A stretch of 64,000 nucleotides of DNA from Agapanthus africanus (GCA_030015575.1 JASDDO010000016.1:110937241-111001240), one strand, 5' to 3'. Shown: positions 12,876 to 24,711, counted from the stretch's first letter. The notes: a model not told the origin generated them from the letters alone. Numbers and translations: made by a program.

Positions 12876-15298
12876 GGTCGCTACCTAGAGAGAGAGAGAA
12901 GAAAACACTTTAGCGTATGCTCTTGCAAGATTAGATTGGTTATTATCTTATCTAATCAGGATGTCTCCCACTGTTTTTATCAAATCTACCTTAAAACCCT
13001 AAAAGGTAAGATTAGCCGGGATTAATTACACCCTATAATTTCGTCAATCTTTCAGCCAGATCAGTGTCGGTACTTTGAGGGAGGTTCCCCGTGCTTTCGC
13101 ACGGACCTAATTAAAGTAAACCTCGTTTTCCCAGAGGCGTAACCCCGTTAACACTTTTCTAGACACCTACTTGAGTGACTAATTGTCCTGTGTAAAACTC
13201 TCCCAGGAGTAACACTTACTCGCAGTGGGTATCGGGATCCAACTATCTCATAGAAGGTATGCAATCTCATTGCAAATTTCAACACTTGAAATTCCCGATA
13301 ATATTTTGCCCTTAACGTTCTATGACCTTGACGAAAGCCAACAAACCATAGTCCGCTAGTCAAGTTCAACCTGAACATTTCTTGATTGAATTAAACCCAG
13401 CCGTACGTCCCTTGACGAAAGCCAACAAAGCCGCACGACTACCCTAACCCAATCTCATCATATGTAATAGATAAGTAATAATTAGCTACCGCACACTACG
13501 CCTTGACGAAAGCCAACAAACGTAGCACGAATACTAAGTATTACCTATCTGAAATGTCGGAGGGCTACGCAGGTTTTTCAGAAAACCCTGAGTGTAATGA
13601 ACTTGATATCGTCGTAGAATCGAGTAATTTTGAAAAGGAGTGTTTTTGAGGCTTTTCTTAGTTTCACTAAAGGGGTGACTCCCGGTGAAGGGATCGTCGG
13701 CCCTTTCCTCATCGAATAAGGTGCAGGATATATCATATATATCGCTGTGCAAAGCAAAACACTAAAAGCATTCAAAAGACAAACCGCGTTTTGTAGCATC
13801 TGCCAGTTTCGCTAAAGGGGTCACTCCCGGTGAAGGGATCGTCGGCCCTTTCCCCATCGAATAAGGTGCAGGATATATCATATATATCACTGTGCAAAGC
13901 AAAACTGTAGCTACCCCTTTTTTATAAAGTTTTGATTCTACAACATCTTTAGGTTTCTTTTCTTTTATTAATCTCATTAATAAAAATCTCATCAGCTTAT
14001 GCTTCCTAAGCATCACAGAAGAAACGAAAGCAGTAATATTTATATATCAGCATATATATATAGTATAAGCATTTGTCTCAGGCAGTAATATGATCTCATC
14101 ATAGAATATTGCAGCAGAAGAACATATATGAAATATTGGATATACTAGGACGTCCGTGTTTTTAATACGAGCCTGTATAAAACACGGATTCCACGGTCGC
14201 GACGAATAGCCAAACCCACATCCCAAGACTCCTACGAGAGCGGCAAGTAACACTGCCAATTCTAGGGTTAGGAGACCCGGTCTCGACTCCTCGAGATGGC
14301 CTCCTACTGGACCCTAGAACCCGGTTACTTGTGCTCCCCTCCTTGGGTCTACCTAATGCGGAAAAGTAAATAATATACACTGGTGACAGCAACCGCAACC
14401 TGGAAGTGCCCCAAATAAAAGAATATTACATTACAAATGAATTTTACATGAATGAAAATAAAAACCCTCATCTCACATAAAACCCCCGGCTATTCTGAAC
14501 GCGACGATCCAATATAACATATCACAGCAACACATAATATCACATATCATCAACGTAAGTAAATATGCACATCCCAATTGTCGTTGACATATAGCAACGA
14601 AACCGGCGATATCACATATTACACTTACGGTCACAGAAAAGAAAGTGTAAAACTACAATATTTGGAATTCACAATTACTTTAGACATCATAAATCCGAAA
14701 TATCACATACTCCGCATTTCATGCCTAACTCAATGAATTCCACATATTGTATCACATTCCAGATAAATAGACAGTATTAAACTTTCCGAACAGATAATCA
14801 AATACCCAAAATTTCCCAAAGTGCTCAACACTTGAGCAGAGTTCAAATAATCCCAGAATATGTCACAGTACTGGTGATCCAGCCGTAGAAGGGTCAAGCC
14901 AACGCCTCACATGTGGCACGTCGTACTGCCCCAAACCCGAAGGTTCAAAAGGCAGTTCAAGACGGTCACATAATCGAGTTAAGGTTTGTTGTCTTCTAGA
15001 GGGTCCACCGCTTAACTTGTACAATTTTTCCGAAAGATTTAAACCCGAAAAAAATTTCAACACTTGAAAGTTTGTCGTACCGGGAAACAGTGAGTTAATG
15101 ATATCCGTTCAAATAGTTTAACAGTTTCTAAATATCCGGAAAGAAATACGAATTTAAATATTCCGATCGAATCTACTATTACAAAACAAACCCCAGAATT
15201 TTCAACACTTGAAACAGATTAAAAAATACCCAGAAGCATCAACAAGCACCTACGGATATTACCATAAAAGCCACGTGTCGCCAATCCATGAATCCGCC

Positions 15299-15338
15299 GC
15301 GGAACCGCCGCGCAAGCATGCTTGCGCCGCGGTTCCGC
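15299..15338. repeat. GC-rich near-perfect palindrome in the Angela-B1 leader (candidate RNA dimerisation site)
   Basis: The centre is the perfect 14-base palindrome GCAAGCATGCTTGC (15312-15325). The 13-base flanks pair with one mismatch (GCGGAACCGCCGC against GCCGCGGTTCCGC). It sits about 190 bases inside the primer site in element orientation, where retroelement leaders often carry dimerisation signals. That role is inferred. Confidence 0.8.
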
Positions 15339-15527
15339 CGCTGTTTAGACGAATTGGGGGCCCGGGTTTTATGGTAATTCTTAGAATTCCCTGCTGATTT
15401 TTTTACGTATTTTTAATTCAGAAAAAACCCAAATTTTAAAAATTTTCCAGAGAGGGGGTTATTTTCGTCGGTTCGGGTTCGATCGGAGTTTTAACTTCGT
15501 AAACACATCGCCTAATGCTCTAGCTAG

Positions 15528-15539
15528 GCTCTGATACCA
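15528..15539 (-). other. Primer-binding site of Angela-B1
   Basis: The minus strand reads TGGTATCAGAGC, matching the 3' end of plant initiator-Met tRNA, one base inside the 5' LTR. Confidence 0.95.
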
Positions 15540-15540
15540 C

Positions 15541-17730
15541 TGTAGGGTTCCTAGGCACTCTTGTGAGGGTTCATAAGGCATCAAACATGCCTGGATTAAA
15601 ATTTAGACGTGCCGAACAACCCAAAGCCGGGATCTTTGCTAGATTATTAGGGTTTAACATGCAAGATGATAACTTTTATCTAAGTGTGAGGGATTACAAC
15701 CTTTGTAGTCCGCTCCTTCGCTTCACAAGCTCCAAGTAGAAGTCCCTTTGCCGCGATCCACGATCTCCCGGACTCATGAGAGGCTCCACGACTCGAACGA
15801 TCCATGCTAGCTTGAAGTGTTCCAATTCTCCGATGATCTACGTCGAAGTTGCAAAGACTCAAGCTTTCTCACTCTAAAGAGATGAACACACTAATCTTAT
15901 GGGCTAGATGAGATGAGGATGAGAGAGTAGTATTTTTGCTTTCTTTTTAAATCATTTTCTCATATTTATTCATCACTTAAAGAAAATCAAGTAAGCTTTT
16001 TCAAGAGAGAAGAAGATGATCATGGAAAAATGATAATCATAGTTCCTTTTGTGATGAATAGAAATAAAAGTATATGATTGAAGTATTAACCATGGTCAAG
16101 GATGAGTGGCTAATAATGTGTAGAGAAACAACTAGAGTTAGGGTTTGGTTGGGTTAAAAATGTGTCATCCAAAAATATCTTTACAATGACAAAAGAAAAA
16201 TGCTTCTAGAAGGTGCATGAAGCATCTAACCCTAATCAAACCCTAACCTCAATTATTCATCCTTAAACATGTTTAACAATTAATCATATCATGTCACAAT
16301 AATATATATCACATATATATATTATATATTTGCAACAAAAGAAAATAATACAATTAACATATATCGCATATATATCAATGTATCATCCAGTGAGAAAATG
16401 AAATAATAAAGCAAGCCAATATTAGATAATGTAATACAATATATCATATATATTATTATACATTAAATCATCGAATCAACACTTGATTCGATGATCCGGC
16501 CATATCGAATATTACCGACTAATATATCATGTACCGATTCATCGAATCAACACTTGATCCGATGTCCCGGTTCATATCTAAATATCGCGAGAATATAATA
16601 CGGTATCTCATATCGCATTATTCTCGGTCCTGCACATATCACATATGTGCCTCTACTCCGTTTCGCCTGAGCCAAGAAACCTCTGTGTAGGACTCTAAAG
16701 AATCGTCAATACGCCGGTAGCAGGTGATGATCATATCAAACACCCACAAGCTGCAAGCGGTCAGCTAAACGTAACAGCCACCCAGGTATTGAACGATCAG
16801 AAGATCAACAAGCTAGCCTGTGCGTTCTCCTGTGAGTCCAATCAGTAACACTCCCGTACAGTCCGGTCTGTTCGTCTGATATGTCGCATATCAAGTCTAG
16901 GGGTGGTATACGTCAGACCCCAGTAACCGATAAGTCGTGTCGATGTGTGGCTCATAACGGGTCGAGAAACTACTAGTAACACTTACCAGTAAATCTCTAT
17001 ATCAGCCCTGGCCAGGGACTTCCAGTTATAGCCAATCGAACACAGCACAACATCAACTCCCTATACCGGGAGAGACGAATCCCCTCCTATCGCTCATTGC
17101 CTCCATGTGATTCGGGACTGTACCCAAAAGCCACCGTTTTGCACGCCCTCTTGGATGTGGTAAGGTGGAAATCAAAGCACAGTGGGAATCGCACAAGACT
17201 CTATGACGATCTCGGGTCTTCAGACTACCCTGTACCAGTGTCACCGGAGAACTGCCATCTGACGTGTGGTATATCACCATCTGGGAGTTCTCGGCGAGTC
17301 CGTCCAGTGTACCCAGTCTCCACTGAGCACCCGTACACCATCTCTGATGTCAAACACCGATGGATATGGGATCATCCATCGCCCATCATATGGGTCAAGA
17401 TGCGTATACGCTAGTCTACTCTGGTGTATCGATGCCCTGTCTCGATATACCCTCGACTAGGAACAGTTATAGGATGTACTCATCGACTACCGTGGCCCCA
17501 CTAGTATGATCTCATCATAGTCCCAGTAGTCGAGTACAGATCCTAAGGGCTTTATCAACATGTGAGAGAAAAACAGTAAACCAATACAAGTCAACATGTT
17601 AAGATAAAGTGAAACCAAATAGCATACTATCATGACGAGCAAGAAAGTCCTCTCTGTATATATCTAAGCATCCATTATAATATACATCATATGTACAACA
17701 ATGGCCTCTAGGGCATATACATAACTAACA
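15541..17730 (-). repeat. 5' LTR of Angela-B1
   Basis: A TG...CA unit of 2190 bases, the partner of 7403-9591. TATTG follows at 17731. This copy should hold the promoter that transcribes leftward; I did not assign its TATA box. Confidence 0.95.
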
Positions 17731-18780
17731 TATTGGACACGGGTTTCATGATGTTTCGAGTGTCGATGATGGACACTCAGGTTCCATGATTTTGATGTGT
17801 CGCGAAGGACACACGTTGATTTATATCCTCATACTTTCATGCATATGCTTTTATGATATTTACATGCCTGATGTTGCTGTGTCATTGGTTGATACGTGGA
17901 TGAGATCTACATGCATACGGGCATAGATTGTATGGTTGTAGGGTATCCACATGCTTATAGGCATTGATTATATTGTTGGCATATATACAGATACGGTCAC
18001 CCTAGATATCATAGTATTACCTTTATGATATAGTTGACCTAGGAATCGTTGTTTATTCGATTTCTACCTGTTGATGTTTTCTACTCACGAGTTGGCAACT
18101 CACCCCCGTTGTTCCACAGTTCTTGCAGGTTGACCGCATGGATCAGTAGCAGCACCGCTGGTACATAGCTGCATTCGGCTGTTTTGCTTTGGTAGGTGGT
18201 ACATGTTGGATCGTACCCCTCTAGTATTTATTATTTCTATTGTATCTAGTCAACTCCATTAATAAAAACTAGTATTTGTATATGTAGTGAGACATAGCAA
18301 GACTTGTAGTTGCGAGACTTGAGCGATGGGGTTTATGTTCGTTTTTTTTTTTGGGTTGATGTCTTGCTTTACTTTATCTTTTGTGGTGATCTTCGCCGTT
18401 GGGCGTCGTATACTTATATTCTATCTTGCGTGGTTGTGATCCACCGATTGGCGAAGAGCTAGCTCCGGCTTGGGGATGCCTTTTATTATTATCTTGTATT
18501 TGTGGTTTTGGATCAAAATTTACAAGGAGGTGCTGCCCAAATTTTTAAAAGACGAAACATGTTTTCAACTAGTAAAATTTACTTGCATTTTCATGATCCA
18601 TTACTTATGCATTTAAGAAAACTTTTGATTTTCACCATACCTTTATTTCAAAACTTCGCCTCTTTTATTTTCTTAAAAAGGTTTAGATTTCTGGGTTTCG
18701 GCTTACTTGATTTACGTTACGCCTTTAGACATGGCGTGATTCTAGTGCCGGTCACGAGCTAATATTTTCGGGTCGTGACA
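17731..18780 (+). repeat. G1 gypsy 5' LTR, segment 3 and LTR end
   Basis: Continues segment 2 after Angela-B1 (17731-17735 is the right TATTG duplication). It aligns with the reverse complement of about 44715-45620 and ends in GGGTCGTGACA at 18780, matching TGTCACGACCC at 44715 in G2. The three G1 pieces plus the missing start imply an LTR near 3.7-3.9 kb. Confidence 0.85.
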
Positions 18781-18784
18781 AAGT

Positions 18785-18796
18785 TGGTATCAGAGC
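18785..18796 (+). other. Primer-binding site of G1
   Basis: TGGTATCAGAGC matches initiator-Met tRNA and lies four bases after the LTR end. This fixes G1 as plus-strand and 18780 as the end of its 5' LTR. Long LTRs with this primer site suggest the chromovirus (Tekay/Del-like) branch of Ty3/gypsy, but no pol is available to confirm it. Confidence 0.9.
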
Positions 18797-19515
18797 GCTA
18801 GGTTTAACTTTGGTTCGAGTCTATGTTTGACTATGCGGAGTTTAGGGCGTATATATATATTTCGGAACCTAGGCTTGACCTTACGGAACTTAGACTTGAA
18901 CAGAGGGGTATTAGACCCGAACTTTCGTTTCATAGGCTGGCCCTGATGGAGTAGGTAACTTGAGTAGAGTGACGTACCGTACTTATGTTCCGCGGCCTAT
19001 TTACGATACGACACTCCACTTAAGAAACCTTAGGATGTACATATTTTGAGATCTTTGATTCTCTTCGTACCCACGATTATACATCCATTTGAGATCCTTG
19101 ATTCTATTCGTTTCCATGATCATACTCTCACTTAATCCGTTCCTCCATATGATCATGTGTCCATTCTGGATATGTTGGTGCATTTCATTCCTTTGATCTG
19201 TTTTCGTCGATACATGCTTGAGGTTCCTGTCACCATGGTTTGAGCAAAGATTGAGTTGCTGCTGGTGTTGCGGTCAGGGCGAGCTCGTCATGGACGATGA
19301 CTGACCATCATGTTTTCTGGTGACATGGGAACGTCTCGAGTTAGTGTTTGTGTTATGACCTCTTATTTGAGGCGGGTATTCAATTTTTGCACCGGATGAT
19401 CGGGACATTGGTAGAGGCTACCAGTTGCGAGAGGACTGTTGATGTACAGCATACCTCAAAAATTGTGACATCGTCTATCCTTGAGGATTGAGGCATTGTT
19501 TTGCATGCGGACCGA

Positions 19516-19869
19516 GGGTATTCACATGTTGTCTAGGCGAAGTTAAAAAGTTCGAACGAATGTCAGAAACCCATTTTTCGAAGTTTAAGGTATTCGGAGG
19601 AACATGCAAGTAATTCTGTAGACCCTCTAGAAGAATGAAACCCTAACTCGACATAATGCCCATAGAACTGCTTTTGAACCTTAGGGTTTGCGGCAGTTCC
19701 GTGGTGCCATTAATGAGGCTTGGGTTTGCCCTTCTATGGCTGGTCCATATATACTGTGGCATGTACTGGATATTATTAAACTATACTAAAATGTTGAGCT
19801 CTCGAGGAATTATAGGACTTTGATGAATCGATCGAAAAGTTTATCGTCGTCCGGATATCATGTGATAGG
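19516..19869 (+). repeat. Copia-leader fragment embedded in the G1 interior
   Basis: About 355 bases align with 53907-54263 in the leader of Angela-B2 (shared CATGTTGTCTAG, ACCCTCTAGAAGAATGAAAC, TGATGAATCGATCGAAAAGT). They also align more distantly with the B1 leader near 14760-15070. The G2 paralogue has unrelated gypsy sequence at this place. Confidence 0.8.
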
Positions 19870-20551
19870 AGGTCAGTAAGCTGACCAGCTTCGGATAAAG
19901 GACCTCACTCAGATGCTTTGTGAGTTGATCGAGAACGGACGAATATAGAGTATTCTTTCGATGGTTGGGATGAGTTCCCGAGGACGTGTTCGGCTAGATA
20001 TCTTCTACAGAGTGATGAAGATACCGAGTTCGTGATTTCGAGTCCATGTGAGAGACTTTGGATTGACTGTAGCCGAGAACATTTGCAGTACGCAGGTAGT
20101 ATGACGTGACGTCGAAGTGGACGATAATAAAAACGAGTGGAACAAGAGGTTCGTGCGAGATATTAACGAGCTGTTATTACTCCCCATTGAGATTGGAGAT
20201 CTAATATGTATACAGAGGCGTTAGGATACGACCAGTTCCCGAGAAAATGTTGTGCTGAGAACGCAGATGTCCAGAAAACGAGAAAAGATTATGCAAGAGT
20301 ACCAGCCTCCGTACAATTCGGCATAGGCGAGATCGGAAGAGACCTTGAGCAGGTGCCTTACAAAACACTGCTACGATAGGATTTGCACCGAGAATCAGTT
20401 GTGTCACGTGTATTCAGAGGGCCAGAGGCCGACACCAGTGACGTGCTGCTTTATGAGTGGTCATGCTAAATGGCGGAGAGATGACCAGAGGAGTGTCAGA
20501 GCGGAATCGTTTCCGTTAGTACACCTGACCAGGCCGACGAGCCGATGAGTT

Positions 20552-20556
20552 GCGAG
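20552..20556. repeat. Target-site duplication GCGAG, left copy
   Basis: GCGAG recurs at 42924-42928. In G2 the uninterrupted site reads GATTGCGAGATTGGTAATC on the reverse strand near 50030, confirming that Angela-A is an insertion. Confidence 0.96.
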
Positions 20557-22722
20557 TGTTAGTGTATATGCCCTAGAGGCCATTACTGTATCATACTAGC
20601 TTGTATATTACTTAATGGAAGCTTGGGATATTCACAGTTGTATAGACAATCTTGCTCAAAATGGTAGTATGCTACTTGGTTTGTTTCTACTTCAATGTGT
20701 GCATGTGTTTCTTTTAGCATATCGCTTATACATATTAGTAGAGCCCTAAGGATCTTTGCTTGATTACCAGCGTTGTGATGGCAGTCACACTCATGGGGGC
20801 TGGGTAATCTATAAGCACATCCTTATACAGGTCCCTGGTCGTAGGACTATCGAGACAGGGCATCGATACTCCGGAGTAGACTAGCGTATGCGCTTCTCAT
20901 CCCAGCAGGGGAGATGGTCTGTCCCACAGCCATCAGTACGTCGTACTGGAGATAGTATGCGAGTGCTCGTTAGGTTACGAGTACAGTGGACAGGACTCGT
21001 CGGGAACTGTTGGTTGGTATTATACCTATCGTCAGTTATCAGTTCCCAAGTGACATGAGTACAGCTTAGTCCGTTGACTTGACACTGTCACTTCGCCTCG
21101 AGTGTGTTCCCACTGTACTTAGATTACTACCCTACCATGGCTCAAAGGAGTCGTGCAAACAGGTAGTAGTTGGGTGCAGTCCCGAAGCACTTGAGACAGT
21201 GACGGTTAGACAGGATTCGTCTCTCCCGGTATTGGGGGTTGACATCGCGCTGTGTCTAGGAGAGCCATTACACAAAGTCCCTGGCCAGGGCAAACGAGAT
21301 AGACTGGTAGGTTTCCAGAGTTATATCAGGTGTTCTGGGCTACACTCCGACACGACTTGTACCGCTAGTAGGGGACAGACGTTTGCCGCCCCCCTAGTCC
21401 CGCCATTCGATGTATCATACGAACAGACCGGACTGTACGAAGATTGTCACATACAGGCTCAGTAGGAGTTCGGATGGGTTTATCTCATCGGCCTTCTTAT
21501 CGACATCTACCTGGGGACCGTTACGTACAGCTAGTGCCACTTGCGGTCTGTGGTTAAACCCACTGCCAGCATAGTGTAGAGTCTTTAGAGTCCCACACAG
21601 AGAGTTTCCCTGCACTGAGCGAAACGTGTAGAGGCCGTATGGTTTTACGGCAGGGCTGCGATCACTTACGTACACTTGTGTGCGTATGTTGTTCGAGCAG
21701 GCAATACTAGTGGGCTTTGGTTTAAGCCGGATCCTAGTATTGCACGGATGGATTTGTTTTGTCTTCAGTGCATTCGCATTCTACGGAATGCGGATGCGGG
21801 TGTGTATGCACAGTTGTGAGGAGCGAAGAAGGAGGAGGTGCCACATTAGGGTTTTGGCAGTTGGTTCGGCCAAAACCGTTATGTGGCAGGCTCATTAGGG
21901 TTTTAGCAATTCGTTCGGTCAAAACCATTATGAGCCGCGGACATTACTTACTAATCATTTCAGTGATAATTTTGTGATGGCTAATTGCTTTGACCATTTG
22001 ACCACCTTGACCACTCTTGACTTTGTTGACCCGTTGACCAAAGTTGACCTTGACCTTCATGAGAGGTCTACACTCTTCTTTGGTTTTCTTTTTCTTTTTG
22101 GATTATGAAAATGGTCATATCAATGTAGCCATCAACTTTATCATGATAGGATTAGTAATGATGATTTTGAGTATTATTGAACCATGGTTCATTTTCTTGG
22201 TTCATTATTCTTTTCTCATTCTCTCTCCTAAAAAAGTGAGAAGAAAAGAAAAGCTCCATGGTTGCTAGTGCTCCTTCTTCTTCCTCCTCTTGATTCATTC
22301 TTTTGATCTCATGTGTTGAGAGAAAAGGAATCCACATAGACAAATACTTCCATCAACCTTTTCTACACAACCTAGGACTTCAAGACTAGCGATCTTGTTG
22401 CCCTAGTTTCCTCGGCTCGAGGTGGAGCTCGGTGTACATCTCTCGGGTGGATCGTCGTCGACTCAAGAAGGCCGCGGAGGTGACCAAGATCCGGATCGAC
22501 CCTCGGAGCGTGGATGGATGAGCCGGACAGCGGAGAGAAGACCCGAAGGACCGGTTTCGTGAGGTATAATTTCTACGGCATAGTAGTTAACGCCTCTAGT
22601 AGTTTGCTAGTTTCTAGTTTAGCAAAGATCCTTCTTTTAGTCATTGTTGCCTTTGCGCCAAATATTGTTTTTCGCCGTTTCCGCCTCCCCGTAAGAACCG
22701 GGGTGAGCAACGTGGACTTACA
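20557..22722 (+). repeat. 5' LTR of Angela-A
   Basis: Begins TGTTAGTGTATATGCCCTAG and ends GTGGACTTACA, 2166 bases, matched by 40759-42923 and by the minus-strand copy at 47-2137. Frames of 60-128 codons inside lie in LTR sequence shared by all copies and show no protein signature. Confidence 0.95.
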
Positions 22723-22723
22723 G

Positions 22724-22739
22724 TGGTATCAGAGCCAGG
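22724..22739 (+). other. Primer-binding site of Angela-A
   Basis: TGGTATCAGAGCCAGG is a 16-base match to the 3' end of initiator-Met tRNA, one base after the 5' LTR. Confidence 0.95.
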
Positions 22740-24711
22740 CTAAACATAAACTAGCAAGTTAGCAAAGTATTTAGAATATCGATCGGAAAAAATTCGCAAA
22801 ACAAGTCCGGAAAATTTAACTTTCTGCCGATTTTTTATACTGTTCAAAAAGTAATTTAATATATATGAAAAATCGGCTCAGGGTTTTCTAAAGACACAGA
22901 CCAAAAACGGTCCACTGAACCAATCAAAGCGCCGCGGTTCCTCGGCAAGAACATGCTTCTTGCCGCGAATCCGAGGCCGAGTTGACTCGGCCGTGGACCG
23001 AGTTTGCTGCAGTGTGCTTAGTTGGCTGTTTTGGGATTTTTAGTACATGTTGTTTCTACCCAGATTTTCCAGCGAACAAATTGATTTTTGGGGTGGTTAC
23101 AAATCCGTATTTTGATCGATATTCCGTAGACTTTGGCTAATGGATATTATCTATGGTGTGATATATGTATTGAACGTCTGCTAATCGCTATACGTCGATT
23201 AGTGGGGGTTATACATATCTGTGATCTGTAATGTTGATGGTTTGTGTATATGAATTTGTTGGATTGTCGCGGATGAATAGCCGGGGGTTGTGAGATGAGA
23301 GTTTTCTTATTCTTTCAATTCTTGTACTATGTAAATTGATGTAATATTATTTGTTTGGCCGCACAACCGGGTCGGGGTTGTAGCCGTCATTGTATAATTT
23401 CTTTTTACTGTTTTTGCTCCTAGGATAGACCCAAGGTGGGGTGCACAAACTACCGGGTATCTCGAAGTGCCGAGTGGCCTACTCACGGTGTTGAGGGGGG
23501 TTGCTTCGCTTCGGGTACTTGGCGGGTAGTTTGCCGCACCCGTAGGGGTCTAGGGTGGGGTTTTGGCTATTCATCGCGACCGTGTAATCCGTTCTTCATT
23601 ACAGGCTCGTACGAATTGCGGATTCCTAGTATATCCAATGTATTCATCTGTGATCTGGAATGGCCATCATTGCATGTGATGAATGTTTATATATCTATAT
23701 GATATCTATTTAGGCGTTGCTTATGTTTTGCATCCACGCTAGTCTAGCCCCCGCTCTGTCGTTAGTTAAGTAACCTAACGGGTGATGACGGGACCCCGTG
23801 GCGAATGCGGATGGCATAAGCGTACGTCATATTTTCATTGTTTTCTGCAATGGTAGGATTAAATGATGGGACACATTGGAATTAATGCAAGAAAATAAAC
23901 CAAGTAAAAGTCGTTGGAACACTTTGAAAACCACTCGGTTCTTTTCAAAAACCAGCTTTTTAAATGCGGAGCTTGAACCACTCCTTTTAAAAGCTATCTC
24001 GTTCCATCGATTATATCAAGTTCACTACGTTCACGGTTTCGCCAAAACCATTCGTATCCCTCCGTCATTTCGTATGAATATTCAATAGTATTCAAGCTAT
24101 GTTTGTTGACCTTCGTCAAGGCATAGTGATTGGTAGCTGTTGGGTGTTCATATGTAGCATAGATAGATGCGTTGGTTTGGGACAGTCGTATTACCTTGTT
24201 GACCTTCGTCAAGGGTATATATGGGTGGGTTCAAATTAACCTGGACAATGACGGGTAGAACTTGACATGTGACTTATGATTTGTTGACCTTCGTCAAGGT
24301 CATAAGAGCATGGGGCAAAAATCCACATCGGGAGTTTCAAAAGAACTGAAACTTGCTAGCGCTGCATACCATTTGGAGTGTAATGATTCTGGTAAGATTC
24401 CTTCAGTTTTGTCATGCAATGATATTTGGATCCCGATCCTACGTGAGTATATACTACTCCTCCGGAACTTTCTCACTTAACGATCAATGCTATAAACCAA
24501 GTAGGTGTCTAGAAAGGTGTTAGCGGGGCTACGCTCACAGGGAAAAGAGGTTACTTAATTAAGGAACTTCGCGAAAGCGTTGGAAAACCTCTCTCGAAGT
24601 ACCGACACCGGCCTGGCTGAACGGTTAAGCAAGTATTGTACGGTGAGATTGATCCCGACTAATTCTTCCTTTATGGTTTGAGGAGGGATTCGAGAGACAG
24701 TTGTTCATATC
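22740..24711 (+). other. Untranslated leader of Angela-A (before the Athila insertion)
   Basis: No gene. Contents in order: a hairpin GGCAAGAA-CATGC-TTCTTGCC at 22944-22964; AT-rich leader homologous to B1 and B2; three hairpins with core TTGTTGACCTTCGTCAAGG at 24097-24126, 24192-24217 and 24273-24306; and a GAAA-loop hairpin (CGC-GAAA-GCG, 24570-24579) inside an outer GAGGTT/AACCTC stem (24547-24591). The 145-base duplicated module of the other copia leaders was not found here. The leader resumes at 36883. Confidence 0.8.
24707..24711. repeat. Target-site duplication ACAGT, left copy
   Basis: ACAGT recurs at 36883-36887. Joining the flanks restores ACAGTGGGAGCCATC, seen uninterrupted in Angela-B2 at 56561. 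Confidence 0.96.

Larger units (their letters stand above)
12876..15540 (-). other. Untranslated leader of Angela-B1 with structured modules
   Basis: No gene. Reading from the primer site toward gag (decreasing coordinates): a 40-base near-perfect palindrome at 15299-15338; a long AT-rich leader with paralogues in Angela-A and B2; a 145-base module present twice (anchors ATCGAATAAGGTG at 13711 and 13856); three hairpins with a common core at 13496-13525, about 13405-13437 and 13320-13351; a GAAA-loop hairpin at 13081-13124; a 9/8-base stem at 12928-12957; and a pyrimidine tract ending in AG at 12886-12885, ten bases before the ATG. These modules recur in other copia leaders of this window. 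Confidence 0.8.
7403..17730 (-). mobile_element. Complete Angela-B1 Ty1/copia element, minus strand
   Basis: A 10.3 kb element with both LTRs (3' LTR 7403-9591, 5' LTR 15541-17730), a primer site at 15528-15539, a polypurine tract at 9592-9600 and TATTG duplications. In element order it holds 5' LTR, a leader of about 2.7 kb, a short gag remnant fused to pol, then 3' LTR. By eye the LTRs differ at about 17 of 2190 positions (about 0.8%), so insertion is fairly recent. Gag is essentially missing, so any mobility would have needed Gag supplied by another element. Confidence 0.95.
18781..20556 (+). pseudogene. G1 interior, 5' part: decayed gag-like region
   Basis: No long frame survives. The stretch aligns with the reverse complement of about 50050-51340 in G2, so it is the family's interior and not random sequence. 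Near 20440 one frame reads CCFMSGHAKWRRDD, which resembles a damaged CCHC zinc knuckle of the CxxCGxxGHxxRxC type, so this is probably gag. Positions 19516-19869 do not match G2 and instead match a copia leader. The piece ends at 20556 where Angela-A inserted, and resumes at 42929. Confidence 0.5.

Noticed and set aside
21079..21465. 128-codon frame in the Angela-A 5' LTR
   Set aside because: It lies wholly in LTR sequence, is broken in the 3' LTR and the minus-strand copy, and has no recognisable domain.
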